A stretch of DNA of 64,000 nucleotides from NCBI GenBank assembly GCA_018806985.1, contig JADANN010000397.1, positions 1 through 64,000 on the forward strand. The letters run 5' to 3'. Source of the stretch: Angiostrongylus vasorum. Lineage: Eukaryota; Nematoda; Chromadorea; Rhabditida; Metastrongylidae. The notes below the pieces were generated by a model that made no database searches, was not told the DNA's origin, and saw nothing but the letters and a program-made list of their open reading frames with translations. Of the stretch, positions 10,706 through 22,609 are shown piece by piece. The position numbers were made by a program, and so were the translations under genes. Position 1 is the first letter of the stretch, and each line of letters begins with the position of its first letter.

Positions 10706-12335
10706 TCTATTGACTGCGAATAGATGAATCTAGAATCTCTATAGGTGGTAGTGGTAGTATGGCAGTACCGCGCCTTATGCCACCATCTACTATGCCTTGT
10801 GTTTGGAAAGATAAAGCTTAGTAAGCAAAACTTAATTTTTCATCTTTACTGAGAGCTGGGAAAAAAGTACTTGAAAATGTGCACATTCGCCCAAGCGGGA
10901 AAAAACTGCAGAATACACGAAATCGATGGAAAAATCTACCACTGAAACAATTGTAGCATGAAAGGAAAAATTTCGACATGGTTTCTCAAGGTGCAACGAA
11001 TACGCTCTAATATGATGATCTATTTAAAGCCACTACCTTCTCACTTTGGTTGATTCTGTCTGCTTAGTAGGTTTAAGATCTGCGAATAGTGGATCTAGTT
11101 CATCCAATCAGTTGCGGTTACTGAATAACTGATGTTGTGCGTATTTCTCTTCAAGTGTTGTTTTGTGACAAATTTAGCTTTTCAGCTGGCTACATTGTTA
11201 GTGGGCTTTACTCTTTCGCTTCAACCAACGAATCCATAACAGTGAAGCCTTCCATTGCATCTAGAACTTCTATAATATCACTCTTTCGACAAAAACTAAC
11301 TTCAGCATTATTGCGGGATAGAAGGCGTCTAATTCTTCTCTGTGTTCGCTATGACACAGATCTTTGACCGACCACTCCTGCTGTTGTTATGTAGCACAGT
11401 GTCTTTTCATTGCGATTTACGTTCCATACATTGGTTTTTCTCGGCATTTTGGAAGAATTTAGGCACTTCTATTGCCCTGTGTACGCACCATGTTGTTCTG
11501 CACCATCTCCTATGTTTTTGGTGCCAATAGAACTGTTGTGTGAAGAAAAACGCCCATCCACTTCGCATATTGCTATCGGCATCTAGTCAAGTTATGTGAA
11601 TTCTGCAAAGCACATGATGTTTGGTTTTGGCTTTGACATCTTCTCGTTGTATACAATATCAAAAGCTACCATACAGACTGGAAATTAGAAAACAGCGAAC
11701 TGCTTCTCAAAAAATTTTGTTGCACATTGTTGTCAGTTTTCGAGGCAGAAACATTTCAGCGGCTTACCACTAGCCCCACTCTATATGTCTCACACTCTCT
11801 TCAACGGCAATAAAATTGCTCGGTGCAAAATGAGCAATTAAGTGAGAAATTATTAGGAAAACACTCTCCCACGGATAACTCCCACCACAGCCTCAGATGT
11901 GCATTGGATCAGTTATGGAATGCTTACACAAAGCTTAGGAAGAAAGTTCTGTGCAGTGCACTAAACCAATGAAAGGAAATGACACATACATATCAGCCAT
12001 TCTCGCGACGTCAATGCGGCACCTGTAGAGGCCACTCGCTGCCAAAATATTAATACATTCGCGACTAACGTTGACTTCACCAACTTTGCAGGAAGGTAAA
12101 ACTATTTCGCCACTTAAGCACAGCAATACTTTATTTGCCAACAATAAGCGGAAAATTTTCCATAGCTCTTGCGACTTGTTGGATTGAGTATATCACGAAT
12201 TTATAGAGGGAACTCTGCTTTTTCCACCTAGAGATACACATGGCATAATTTATTTGCAAGATTTTACTACAGCGCCCATTCCAAGCCGATTGCCGTTAGC
12301 ATATGGAAGCGTTTTAGGATTTATATTCAGTCTAT
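10706..12335. other. No gene recognised
   Basis: 1.6 kb of AT-rich sequence. Short ORFs (11137-11530 and 11935-12144) show no domain, splice-site pattern or repeat match. Confidence 0.45.
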
Positions 12336-12505
12336 CTGAGGCGGATACACAGTGGTAGTGATGTCGGTCATCACGAACATGTTGCTAGTTCGATTCCGCT
12401 CTGAGCCAAGGAAGCCTCTCGTCCCCCTGGGGTACGAAAATTGGTACCAGACTTGTCTGGGAGAAAACATCACTCTCTACAATCCAAATGGGGACGCTCC
12501 AGCCC
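12336..12505 (+). repeat. SINE-3-like copy with tRNA-like head
   Basis: The head ACACAGTGGTAGTGATG (A-box-like) is followed by GTTCGATTCCGC (B-box-like). Then comes the core TTGGTACCAGACTTGTCTGG that is shared with SINE-1. Confidence 0.55.
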
Positions 12506-12760
12506 GGTTATCTCAGGATTCCAGGAAGAATTAATTGTTCGACCAGCATTCTACGACATTCAAGATGAAATGAAAATCCTCAAACAGCAACCGAAGCCAC
12601 ACGCAGAAACTTGGAAGACCACCGTGGACGATGGATGCGAGGGGACGAAATGGATATGAGAAGTGCTGGGATCCGCACAGTAGGTGTGAAGACAGATCAA
12701 AAAAGAAAATAAGTCTATCTTGATATATCTTATGTACGAGCACTTCAAAGGTAAAAAAAA

Positions 12761-13026
12761 GCTCTCGGCGTTGATCAATCCTGAGGGATGCGCCATGCAT
12801 TCGACTTCATTAAATATCGTTGGAGGTGACTGAATGCATATCTGGCCTTTGCAATGACTCGCGGTGGCCTGCCGATGTATCGAGCCAGTGCTACTATCTT
12901 CCCAGACAAGTCTGGTACAATTTTCCGACCCCGGAGGGATGCAAGCCTTGGTGGGTCATAGGCTCGGGGATCGATTCCACTTGTGTGCCGCTGTGGCGCC
13001 TCCAACCACTGCGCCACACGCGTCCT
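12761..13026 (-). repeat. SINE-1 copy, full length
   Basis: Read on the minus strand it starts with a tRNA-like head containing GTGGCGCAGTGGTTGG (A box) and GGAATCGATCC (B-box-like). Then come the CCAGACTTGTCTGGGA core, TCATTGCAAAGGCCAGATA, and the end GATTGATCAACGCCGAGAGC. This is one of at least 14 copies in the window. Pol III promoter activity is inferred from the boxes. Confidence 0.75.
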
Positions 13027-15189
13027 CTTCAACAGTAACCAAGACATAACAATTGGAAATGATAATACAGTGAGCCCTTTTCCTTTTCATCTTCGGAAGT
13101 CGCATGTCATGGTAGTGAGATCCTAGGGATTTCTTGCATTTGATTCGTTTGCTAGCATCGTTATTGAGTCGGCGCAGAGCTTCGTTTTCACGGAGGATCC
13201 ACATCATACTAATGATCCAAGTCGGTCATCTAAGGCTTTTTTACGAAATTGGCTGAACCACATCTATTCTTCGTCTGGCAATGATATCGGAATGTGTGGT
13301 GGTGAGTCCCTCGACTGAGAGTCGCGTGAAACGTCTCGTGAAACGTTGATGCCGAGCGCATACCTTTCACAACCGTAACAAACCCACTGTTTAGTGACGA
13401 AGTTGATGAGGAAAGTGTTAAAACGCGCAAACTCTGTTGCCAGATTTGTGTTGTTTTTTAGTTTTTCAAAATGAAATTTAGATAAATCGTTGCAATTTCA
13501 GCTATTTATAACCGAACTCAGAAGTAACGTTGGAAAACCAGTAAAAGTGCTCGTTCTGGATCGAAGCATTTCGAGCCATTTGTGTCGCAATCAAATTCAA
13601 GATGAATACTTTGTTTTTAATTTTCAGAGAAGAAGTCTAAAAGTTTATATTTTTTGTTGTTCAACATCTACCTCTCGAATTTATTTCACTTGTGCTTTGT
13701 TTCATTTGAACTCTCCTTAACAATGGTAATTGCATTCCCAGTTTGGTGATTCGCTCCAAAAAGCTTGTATGGAAACCAAAAAATCTTGAGAAGGCATCCG
13801 AATTCAGGACAGTGCCTTAACGTTTTTTGTATACCACTCAAAACGGCGCATGTATTGTTTATAAATATCTAGTTTATTCTGGGCTGAAGTCAGTAAGAGT
13901 CATGTTTCCCAACGGAACTCATTGAATGACAATGAGTGCGTGAGCATTCATCTGAACATGTAGAGACACTGAATTGTTAGCATGTCTTCTATCTACTGGA
14001 AATCGTGTTTTCAAGACTATGGGTTAAGTGAAGAGTGAAGCCAATTTCATCTGTTTACTTCACAGACAGTTTTCACGCATTTGGGACTGTCTCTAACACT
14101 ATCTGAAGACTCTTTCTCCGTTCCTACTGCTATTGATTGTTTCAGCATTGTGAATGTTTCAGTACTTTAAGTTTAAGAGCTCTGAATAAAAGTGGTGTCA
14201 AAATTTTATCGAAGAATAGCAAAAAAATGACAAACGACAAGTTAAATACTTAGATAAAAATAGGCTAAAATAGAGAGATAAGGTAAAAAAAATACTAAAA
14301 ATCTGAGTCCGTTGCACAGAACCAACAGCATAAATATGATAAGAAATCATTGCCTCTTTCATGTACTGCACCGACCATCTTCAATACCTTTGTTGAAAGT
14401 TCAACGAGTCTCGTGGAGTCTTTGTTGAACTACGCTTTCACTTACAGAATTATTCGACGTTGAACGAATATCCTACCTAAAGAGAAACTGCATTGCTTTA
14501 CCCATTGTTTTCGATTTGGTTGGCCAGAGAAATATTATTTTAAAGTGGGATTTTACAGGTTCACTTTGTCATCTCAGTCTTGAGGAGTTTATTTAGTGTA
14601 GCAACGTACGAGTTCTGCATCGTTGTTTCAAAGATTTTTCGGGCCAACTGAACCAAAGATCTGCTTGGACTTAACTGGTAAGAGTCCAGGAACGATACAC
14701 TACACTTTTCATATATTGACTTTGCATTTCCTTGACGTCTGAATTAACACTGGATCCCGCATCAGCATAGCGGTTTGAGTATGGGTTAGATTATAACTGA
14801 AGAAAGTTGATCAATAGGTTGAAATTCCTCTTCTTTGTTGCGGTTTTTCCCAGATCAAATACCACTGTTTGTATCCTGATCGGAATGTTAAACAAATACG
14901 AGGATTAAACAGATCTCACCTAATCAATCTTTTTGTCAACAAAAACGGCAAATTCTAGATTACTTGGAATGATACGAACGACGCTTCGACATCTTTCCCT
15001 AGATTTTGTGAAAAGCTGTGAACAGAAGACTCGAATCTCGCATAATACCTTGTAATGAAGAAAGAATAAGCAGGAAATAAAGGTGTAACGTTATTATTAT
15101 GACTGCGCGTTCAGTTTAATTCCAATGTCGATTTATGATCTTTATATCATTTCCCGTTGATAGTGATAGTGGCTGCTGATAGTACTGTC
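13027..15189. other. No gene recognised
   Basis: About 2.2 kb with no supported gene. A short Lys/Arg-rich ORF on the minus strand (12956-13207) overlaps the SINE head and was not accepted. The rest is AT-rich with no repeat family identified. Confidence 0.4.
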
Positions 15190-15345
15190 AGAAAAACCCC
15201 GCCTGAGAGAAAGTCAAAGGAAGGACCTCGGCTGGTGTGGTGAATGACACGTGAGCCACTGGTATTTCTAACCATGGGCTCGGAGATTAGATAAGGTCCC
15301 TAGGATTGCTCATATAGCAGCATTCTCGTGGTTAGGCTATGAAGA
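15190..15345 (+). repeat. Degenerate SINE-2 copy
   Basis: CTGAGAGAAAGTCAAAGGAAG, GACCTCGGCTGGTGTGGTGAA and a degraded 3' half (CAGCATTCTCGTGGTTAGG) follow the SINE-2 order with many changes. Confidence 0.4.
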
Positions 15346-15745
15346 AGCGCTGGAATTTTATCAAAAATATGTTCATATACCTTTAATGAACTTTATAAAT
15401 TCCTCCGATACTAGCCATACTGCCTACAGTTTTCTTTTGGGGCTTTTTCGGCAGTACTTTTCTCAGAGTCACAAAAATTTTACTTTTCGGAATAGACATC
15501 AAATTACCACACTGGCGAAGACATGAGTCATTTACGGCTCAAGCATGTGAGGAAATAATGTTATCATTCAACTGGAAACTATTGCCTGCCTGCCCATAAT
15601 GAACTAATAAGAACAAACTGGAATTTATAGATTTTTGCAACGAAGTACAACTATTCTCACTATGCAGCGGCAAATTTTTTGATTTCTCTATAAAACGCAA
15701 TTTTCGACTTTTTGCGCTTGAAATCGTATGGCGAAACGGTATAAA
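15346..15745. other. No gene recognised
   Basis: No exon, RNA gene or repeat assignment was possible in this 400-bp stretch. Confidence 0.4.
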
Positions 15746-15749
15746 GCAT

Positions 15750-15935
15750 AAAGCTTTTGGCCCGAACAACCTCTAAAGGATGCGCCACACATTCGATTTC
15801 ATTAAGCGTCTTTATAGGCGACTGCGCGCGTATCTCGTCTATGCAATGATTTGGGCTAGCCCATGATATATCAAGTCAGTGCTACTGTCCTCTAGCTAAG
15901 TCTAGGAACAATTTCCCGACCATGGGATTGAAGAA
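15750..15935 (-). repeat. SINE-1 copy lacking the tRNA-like head
   Basis: GGATGCGCCACACATTCGAT, TTTATAGGCGACTGCGCGCG and CAGTGCTACTGTCCTCTAGC follow the SINE-1 body in reverse orientation. The copy ends before the head. Confidence 0.55.
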
Positions 15936-16344
15936 TGGGAATATACGATATCTACTATGTCCACTCCTCAAATCCATCAATTATCGAAATTGGTGCCGTA
16001 GCCAACGAAATATAGATGAAGTTGCCATTGTGTTAATACAAGAAACTGGGACTTTTAAAGCATACAAGAACTCACGCATGATTTACCGAATATTTGATCA
16101 TCAGGTTAGGTGGCATGGTTTTCATTCTGATCGTTACCACCAGCGAGCTTTTTCAGCATCGAGATCTCACTCCTACTCTCTCAACTGAACTATGATGCTG
16201 AAGTAATTGTGTTGTGGATTATCCCGAACTGTGCATCCACATCTGCAACCCGGGTGTGATCCTCTCTTTTCATGAGAACAACACATTCTTTGGGAATTTC
16301 GGGATCGTTTAAACTCTGCGATGTGACTCCCACGTCCGACTTTT

Positions 16345-16560
16345 TTATTAACCTCGGCATTGACCAAGTAATTCTTCGTATTCTTGTTGAGCAAACACGA
16401 GGTGTTATTTTTTATTCTTTATTCACGAAAAAAGCTGACGTTTCGGCGGGTTTCGCCTTCCTCAGAGCCTGGAAAGGTCAAGTTGAAAGCAATCTATTCG
16501 GTCAAACACCTCCATAACGATGTGATTATCTGACGTGCGATATGTTCATCATAGCTCTAA
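16345..16560 (-). repeat. PLE 3' tail, isolated
   Basis: Minus strand: TTGACCGAATAGATTGC, CCTTTCCAGGCTCTGAGGAAG, then the hammerhead-like motif, and further on TCAATGCCGAGGTTAATAAA. It matches tails at 5585-5705 and 6935-7100. No coding part adjoins it. Confidence 0.6.
16434..16469 (-). ncRNA. Candidate hammerhead-like motif, best core
   Basis: Minus strand: GGCT, CTGAGGA, a GGCG...CGCC stem, GAAA, CGTC, AGC. All core blocks of a hammerhead are present: CUGANGA, GAAA and the GUC cleavage triplet. The stem III sequence is the self-complementary ACGT with no loop, so cleavage would need a dimer. Hammerheads are known in Penelope-like elements; activity here is inference. Confidence 0.4.
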
Positions 16561-16701
16561 TGTCCATACGTATTCAATGTAAAACACGGGTCAGGTAGCC
16601 TCAAGTGTACCTGAAGGACATTCTGCGTCGGGTGCTACCTATAAAGGCCGAATTGGCATAGGTCGAATGCTTCTGTTGATGGTAAAAGGATGAAGGATGA
16701 A

Positions 16702-16938
16702 GTTTTCGACGTTGACCAACCCCTAAGGGATGCGCCAATCATTCGACTTCAATAAATATCGTTGGAGGCGATTAAATGCATATCTGGCCTTTACAATGAC
16801 TCGCGATGGCATACCGATTTATCGACCCACTGCTGCTATCCTCCCAGACAAGTATGCTACCAATCCCCCCCCACCCCGTAGGGAAGGAAGGCTTGATGAG
16901 GCATTGGGGCAGAGATCTACTCCACTATGTGTGTTTTG
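16702..16938 (-). repeat. SINE-1 copy
   Basis: TTCGACGTTGACCAACCCC, ATATCGTTGGAGGCGATTAA, CTGGCCTTTACAATGACTCG and CTATCCTCCCAGACAAG are in SINE-1 order, reverse orientation. The tRNA-like head is degraded. Confidence 0.65.
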
Positions 16939-17219
16939 TCTGGTGATGGTATCTGAAAAAAATAACGCACATTACAATTTGGCTCAAACGCAAACGTTCA
17001 CGAAGTGCTACGTTAAAGTAGTGAGCTGCCGATTGCACTTTGAGAACGGGTAGAAATGTTATGATATGATCGATCTTCATTCGGTTGCAAAACTGGCTTT
17101 GAAAAACTACTGTAGAAAACATTCGATGTTACTTATACCTAAAATCTATATAGGTAAATCTGCTGTGCGAATGATTATTACGGAGAGACTGAAGAATCTA
17201 TTCCTCGATATTCTATATG
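16939..17219. other. No gene recognised
   Basis: A 280-bp flank between a SINE and the RTE insertion. No coding or RNA signal was accepted. Confidence 0.4.
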
Positions 17220-17232
17220 TACGACTATATTT
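17220..17232. repeat. Left target-site duplication of the RTE-A element
   Basis: TACGACTATATTT occurs here and identically at 20607-20619, bracketing the RTE element. Confidence 0.75.
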
Positions 17233-20200
17233 CCACGGATCTCCCTCATATGAGGGGATCTCGAGCAAGTTAGTCGCGACGCTACGTGGCGTGTCGCCAC
17301 GTGGCGGATAGGGGGTTAATCGCGGACCAAACGCGACCTTTCCTTCCCTGAGACGCAAGTGGATCCAGGGGGATGGACTCACTGTTTCTGCTGCGCCGAT
17401 TTGGCACATACTTTCTGCATTTACGGGGCGCATTCATGCACGCGTGTGTGGGTGCGTCCTAGTTTGTGCAGATTGTATTCTACGAGTCAATTCGGCCAAA
17501 AACCTGCAATCAAGTGACAGGGAAGTATATGGAAGGCAGTTAGGAGTCGCCTCCAACAAATAAGCTCCATGTCCACTCTGGGAGAGCCTGGCAAGCTGCC
17601 CGTGAGTATACCCAGTCCTCACGTTCAGAGCCCAGCAAGCTATACGTGGGTATCGAATATGCTAAACACAGTGTTAAAAAAAGGCCTCATTCCCCTGACC
17701 CCGAAAGCGCCCCCCAATTTCGCAGCGTTGGGTAGGACGAGTACAGAGAGGCTGCTAAAATCTCAGGGCCAATGGAAGCTTCCTGGATTTCAAGGAACTA
17801 TGGTGACGATCTGTGCCTACAATGCAGGTACACCTGCATCCGAGTCCTCGAAAGAAGACTTGCTCATGCAAGCAAGAAGGATAGAGTACAACGTACACAG
17901 ACGAGAAGACGCCAGCCTTTCAACGCCGTCTATGACACCGGAGAAGAACTGTTCCTCGGAACATGCGACAGTGGAGGAGTTGGCGGCGTCGGCGTTCTCG
18001 TCAACACGGGTTTGTCCATGGACATCGATTCATTCGAACAACTTACAACCCGAATCGGACGTTTACGATTAAAAAAATGTGGATCAATTTTCGTCGTTTA
18101 GGTTCCGACATCAAACTATGACGAAGAAGGAGGCAAAGCGTTCTATATGGACTTGGAGAACTTCTACAGAGAAGACCACACATTCTTTAAGTTCATCACT
18201 GGAGATTTCAACGCCAAGATTAGACCAAGAAAAACGTCCGAAGAACGTCACATTGGGATCCACGGATTAGACTGGAACGAACAGGGTGAGCTGCTGTCCG
18301 AGTTTATCATGGCGACCAAGACAATCCATGGTAGCTCACAATTCCAGAAGCCCCACCCTCAGCGCTGGACGTGGGAGTCTCCTAATGGAGAGTACCATAA
18401 CGAAATAGACCACATCATAGTAAATAGAAGGTTTTGCCCAACCGATCTCGCTGTTGTCCCAAAAATTCTACACGGGATCAGACAACCGTCTCCTTCGTGC
18501 AAGATTCCATTTCTGGGGCAAAGGAGAAAAAGCCGCTAAATTCAAAAACCGAAGTCCCAGAACCACCATAAACTGGGTCTTATTAAATTCAATAGTCGGC
18601 TGTTGGGAAGACGCCTTTGTCGATAACATCGACGAGGAATACGATCGGCTCATTCAATATCTTCACGTTAGCGCTATGAACGCTGAGAGTCCGAAAGTCA
18701 CCAAGAGACGTTTGTCTCTAGAAACACTCGAGCTAATACGCCAGCGTGGAATCGCACGAGCTGCAGGCAACTGCGAACTAACGTCCCAACTTGCAAAACA
18801 GTGCAGACAGGCGATAAAAGAAGATCTTAAGGAGAGAAGAGCAGCAATAATGGTCGAAGCTGCAGAGGCTGGGAAGAGCATTCGAAAAGCGTACCGAAGC
18901 TTCGCCAGTTGCAAGACTAAAATGATTGCACCCCGACGCTAAGAGGGAACAGCTACAGCGTCCAGAAAGGCAATGGAGAAAAATTATTCACGAATACTAC
19001 TCGGATCTCTTCGATAGCCACGTCCACCTTCCGTCATATGAAATAAAGGAGGATGGACATGTTGTACCACCGGTTCTCCCTTCCGAAATCCGACGTGCCA
19101 TATCGTCGGTGAAAAATCGAACAGCACCAGGTCCGGAGAGGATAAGACCAGAACACCTGAAGAACCTTCCGCCAGTCCTCGTAAACACACTGGCTCGGCT
19201 CTTCACACGTTACCTTTCCGAATGCAAGGTCCCTACCCACTGGAAGACCAGCAAGACCGTGTTTTTGTTCAAGAAGGGTGACCTACAGGCTATCGGCAAC
19301 TATCGTCCAATCTGCTTACTGTCTGTCGTCTACAAACTTTTCACTCGAGTCATCCTAAACAGGATTGACAGAACACTGGACGAAGGACAGCCATGTGAGC
19401 AACCATGGTTTCGAAAAGGATTTAGTACGATGGATCACATCCACACGGTAACAAGGCTCATTGAAATATCGCGAGAGTACAAAAGACCGCTCTGTCTCAC
19501 CTTCACCGATTTACAAAATGCCTTTGATTCAGTTGAGATAGAAGCAGTCTTGGAAGCCCTGGATAGTCAAGGAGTTCCTACTCAGTACATAAAGATTCTT
19601 CGTGAGCTGTACAAAAAATTTCACAATCAATATTTCACCATTCTACAACGATATTAATGTTGACGTCAAAAGAGGAGTTAGGCAAGGCGATACCATCTCG
19701 CCAAAATTATTTACCGTCCTCCAGAACGTCATGCGAACATCGGAATGGGATAATTTGGCAGTGGAAATCGATGGTCGGCAGTTACACCATCTTCGCTTTG
19801 CTGATGACATCGTCCTTATAACACTAAACATTAGCCAAGCGGAACGATGCTTACCGACTTTGATAAAGCCTGTCGAAGATTGGTCTTCAACTAAATCTCA
19901 CAAAAACGATGTTCATGAAGAACGGATTGGTTTCGCATGCACCATTCATGCTCAACGGAACGAATATCTCCGAATGCTCCAGGGAAATCAATATGATGGA
20001 CGACCTTGCTCCAGAGCTGAGCAGAAGGAAACTCACGGCTTGGTGTGCTTTCAAGAGCATCGAGGATGTAGTGAAGAGAACAAGAAACATCCGACTCCGT
20101 GCCCACCTTTTCGACTCAACGGTACTTCCTGCCGTAACGTATGCGCCAGAAACTTGGTCGCTGCGTAAGCAGGATGAAAGGTCACTTAAAGTTATCGAAC

Positions 20201-20606
20201 GCGGAGTCGAAAGGGCGATGCTAGGAGTATCCCGTTCCACACAAGTAAGGGAAGGGATCCGAAGCTCTGATCTGAGTCGACGATCAAAAATCAAAGATGC
20301 CGTTCTGTACGCCAAACAATCGAAGATAAGGTGGGCCAGACACGTAATGCGTATAAATGACAACCAATGGACAAGAGCCGTTAGTGACTGGGTTCCTAGG
20401 GATGTCAAACGTACTACAGGAAGACCACCGACCCGATGGTCAGAGTTCTTCACAAAGAGCCTTGAAGAAAGATGTGGTGCTCGACGAGTCCCTAGAGCAA
20501 GCAGAACTCGTTGGGCTACTCTTGCACGGGACAGGGAAAAATGGAAGACTTATGGCGCCCGTTCGAGTCACTCGACGATCAACGGGACTACAGGTAATAC
20601 AGGTGA
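17233..20606 (+). mobile_element. RTE-clade non-LTR retrotransposon, near full length (RTE-A 2)
   Basis: The element is 3.37 kb and bounded by a 13-bp direct repeat. It has a GC-rich 5' leader (17233-17799) containing CCACGTGG, one ORF region coding endonuclease then reverse transcriptase, and a short 3' tail of ACAGGT-type repeats. Leader sequence recurs in reverse at 38045-38440. The element moves by target-primed reverse transcription. This copy is inactivated by frameshifts and internal stops. Confidence 0.85.
17800..20590 (+). pseudogene. RTE endonuclease-reverse transcriptase, broken ORF
   Basis: The ATG at 17800 begins MVTICAYNA, the usual start of this endonuclease. A small deletion near 17890 shifts frame before TRRRQPFNAVYDTGEEL. 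The APE-type motif GDFNAKI lies near 18200 and DHIIVNRRF near 18410. The RT has NYRPICLLSVVYKLFTRVIL near 19295, DLQNAFDSVE near 19510, the turn RGVRQGDTISPKLF near 19672, and the catalytic RFADDIVLIT near 19793. The C-terminal part has YAPETWSLRKQ near 20140 and RWSEFFTKSLEER near 20435. Frameshifts lie near 17890, 18090, 18450, 18930, 19630 and 19870. BovB/RTE-like order is clear. Confidence 0.85.
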
Positions 20607-20619
20607 TACGACTATATTT
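20607..20619. repeat. Right target-site duplication of the RTE-A element
   Basis: TACGACTATATTT repeats the left duplication at 17220-17232, directly after the element's 3' tail. Confidence 0.75.
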
Positions 20620-21130
20620 GTCTATATTGCGACTTTTTGTGTCCTAGTCTTTTGCATTTCTTGTGATTATGTCGTATAAGATTTATTAATGTTCTGTACT
20701 CAATTCTACTATAATACTGTTATCAAATTCTTGCAGTGTGCGATCCCATTGATGAGAACCGGCACTGCCCTATTAAGAAATGGAAGTAAATCTGCATTTG
20801 CACTCGTAGGAATAGTGCACTGTGCCAATACAACAAATTGATTAGTGGGTGTCTCAAAACAGATATTGCATTGCGTGCCCATGATGCTTGATACAGTCCA
20901 ATACAAGGCGCACCGTTCAGGGATTGATTAGCATTTCAAGTTTGCTAAAAGAGTATATACGTATGCAACTATAAATATACATATATATGTATATATATGT
21001 AAATAGTAGAGATAAGTGACGCATCGCTTACTGGTCTTCCTATGCGCAAGAGTAGTACACCATGTGTCTCTTGTATCCATGTTGCAACGAAGTATTATTG
21101 CTATCCAACGGAATGAGAGATATACAAAAG
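20620..21130. other. No gene accepted
   Basis: The stretch includes a short TA-rich tract at ~20975-21001. A 65-codon minus-strand ORF (20709-20906) with five cysteines is the only coding-like feature. No domain or splice sites support it. Confidence 0.4.
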
Positions 21131-21134
21131 AAAA

Positions 21135-21404
21135 GCTGTCGGCGTTTATCAATCCCTGAGGGATGCTCCGTGCATTCGACTTCATTAAATATCGCTGCAG
21201 GTGATTGAATGTATATCTGGCCTTTACAATGATTCCCGGTGGCCTATACCGATGTTTCGAGCCAGTGGTGCTATCTTCCCAGACAAGTCTGGTAGCAATT
21301 TTGCGACCCCGGAGCGATGGAAAACTTCGTGGGCCATTAGCACGGGGATCGATTCCACGTGTGTGTCTCAGTTGCACCTCCAACCAATGCGCCACACGCG
21401 CCCT
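21135..21404 (-). repeat. SINE-1 copy, full length
   Basis: It runs from CTGTCGGCGTTTATCAATCC to a tRNA-like head reading, on the minus strand, GTGTGGCGCATTGGTTGG and GGAATCGATCC. All SINE-1 landmarks are present. Confidence 0.75.
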
Positions 21405-22464
21405 TGAGAGAGATATATAGTAAAATTAATTAACCTAGAACGCAACGAAAAGCACCTTCTATAATTCTACACGCCAACCTGTGAGGTGCACTAATGGTTG
21501 GAAAAATTGTCAAAAGATGTCGAAAAACAGGCAATCGCAAGCAGTGTGAAGTACAGTTTTTGACAAGCAGATCACTGTTATCTCGTTTTCAATTTCTGTG
21601 AAGTAGTGTGTTAAGTAGAAAAAATTGAAGAAAATAAAAAAATTAAATACTGTATCACTTTTTGTTCAGCTTATAGAACTTCATTGCCTGTTGACAGCAG
21701 TATGATAGGATGGTGAACGACTTCTCTTTCACCACACCTAGGACTAAGACATAATCCTAGAATATGGCAGAAAAAGCAGAAGATCATACCAGATAGTTAG
21801 AAGTTACAGAGACACGATAAATACGTGACTGAGCTGAACAGAAGAAAACAAGTTCTAAGAACCAGTGCGCCGTGCTTCCAACGGCCGTACAGATTGTTTT
21901 CAAAACGCGTTTCGATTGACCTCTAACGACGCGCGGTGGGTTGGACCGTAGACGTGTAGATATGGTCGCGCTTATGAAGACGTCAATGACAGGAAAATCA
22001 GTGCTAGAACGAAATCCTCATAAAATTTTATCCGACCTGACGTTTCGGCACCTTAGCCACTGCTAAGTTCCACATCGCAAAGACGAGCGGCGAAGGGAAA
22101 CCCAGTAGAATAATTGTGGCTATGACAAAGGCAGAAGCTGCGGAATCTTAGCAGAAGAAATTTTTTTAAAACAACCTCATGCAACCCGAACAACCTAGTA
22201 AAGTAAAATGATTATTTGAGCTGAGCTTAGGTGAAAGTCGGTTTAGAAAAAGATCTGTGGTAAATATGTGATGTAGTTCGGAAAAAAATAGGAAAACGTG
22301 CGACAATTCGGACGTTATCGACCATGACACTAGAAAATTTCAGGATACAGCTGTAATTTTAAGTTAAACGTCGTGAATTGGTGCAAAAAATCATGACTGA
22401 CTAGGAATAAAAATTTTGTCCCAGTGTTTACCCACTGGGTGCTAACCGCAGTGAACAATAAAAG
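21405..22464. other. No gene recognised
   Basis: About 1 kb. A GACGTTTCGGC string at 22039-22049 resembles the end of a PLE tail, but the rest of the hammerhead-like core is missing. Nothing else was identified. Confidence 0.4.
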
Positions 22465-22600
22465 GATAATGCTTTCGACGTTGATCAATACCTAGAAAAT
22501 GCGTCGTGTAATTCGACTTCGTCAAACATTGTTAGACATGAGTGAACGCATTTATGGTCTGCATTTTGGCTTGCAATGTTCCTCCGATGTATGAAGTCAG
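22465..22600 (-). repeat. SINE-1 fragment
   Basis: CTTTCGACGTTGATCAATACC, TTCGACTTCGTCAAACATTG and TGAACGCATTTATGGTC are the 3' half of SINE-1 in reverse orientation, diverged. Confidence 0.5.
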
Positions 22601-22609
22601 TGTTTGTAA

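Noticed and set aside
12956..13207. Basic ORF on the minus strand as a bZIP-like or PLE N-terminal piece
   Set aside because: It overlaps the SINE head, and no motif or matching piece in other PLE copies supports it.
16130..16215. tRNA-like string on the minus strand (TAGTTCAGTTGAGAGAG)
   Set aside because: It has an A-box resemblance but no matching acceptor stem or good B box, so it was not called as a tRNA.
20709..20906. Cysteine-containing minus-strand ORF as a secreted protein
   Set aside because: No signal peptide, splice sites or domain; a single short ORF downstream of an RTE is weak evidence.
22030..22080. GACGTTTCGGC string as another hammerhead-like copy
   Set aside because: The CTGANGA block and inner stem are absent on either strand nearby.
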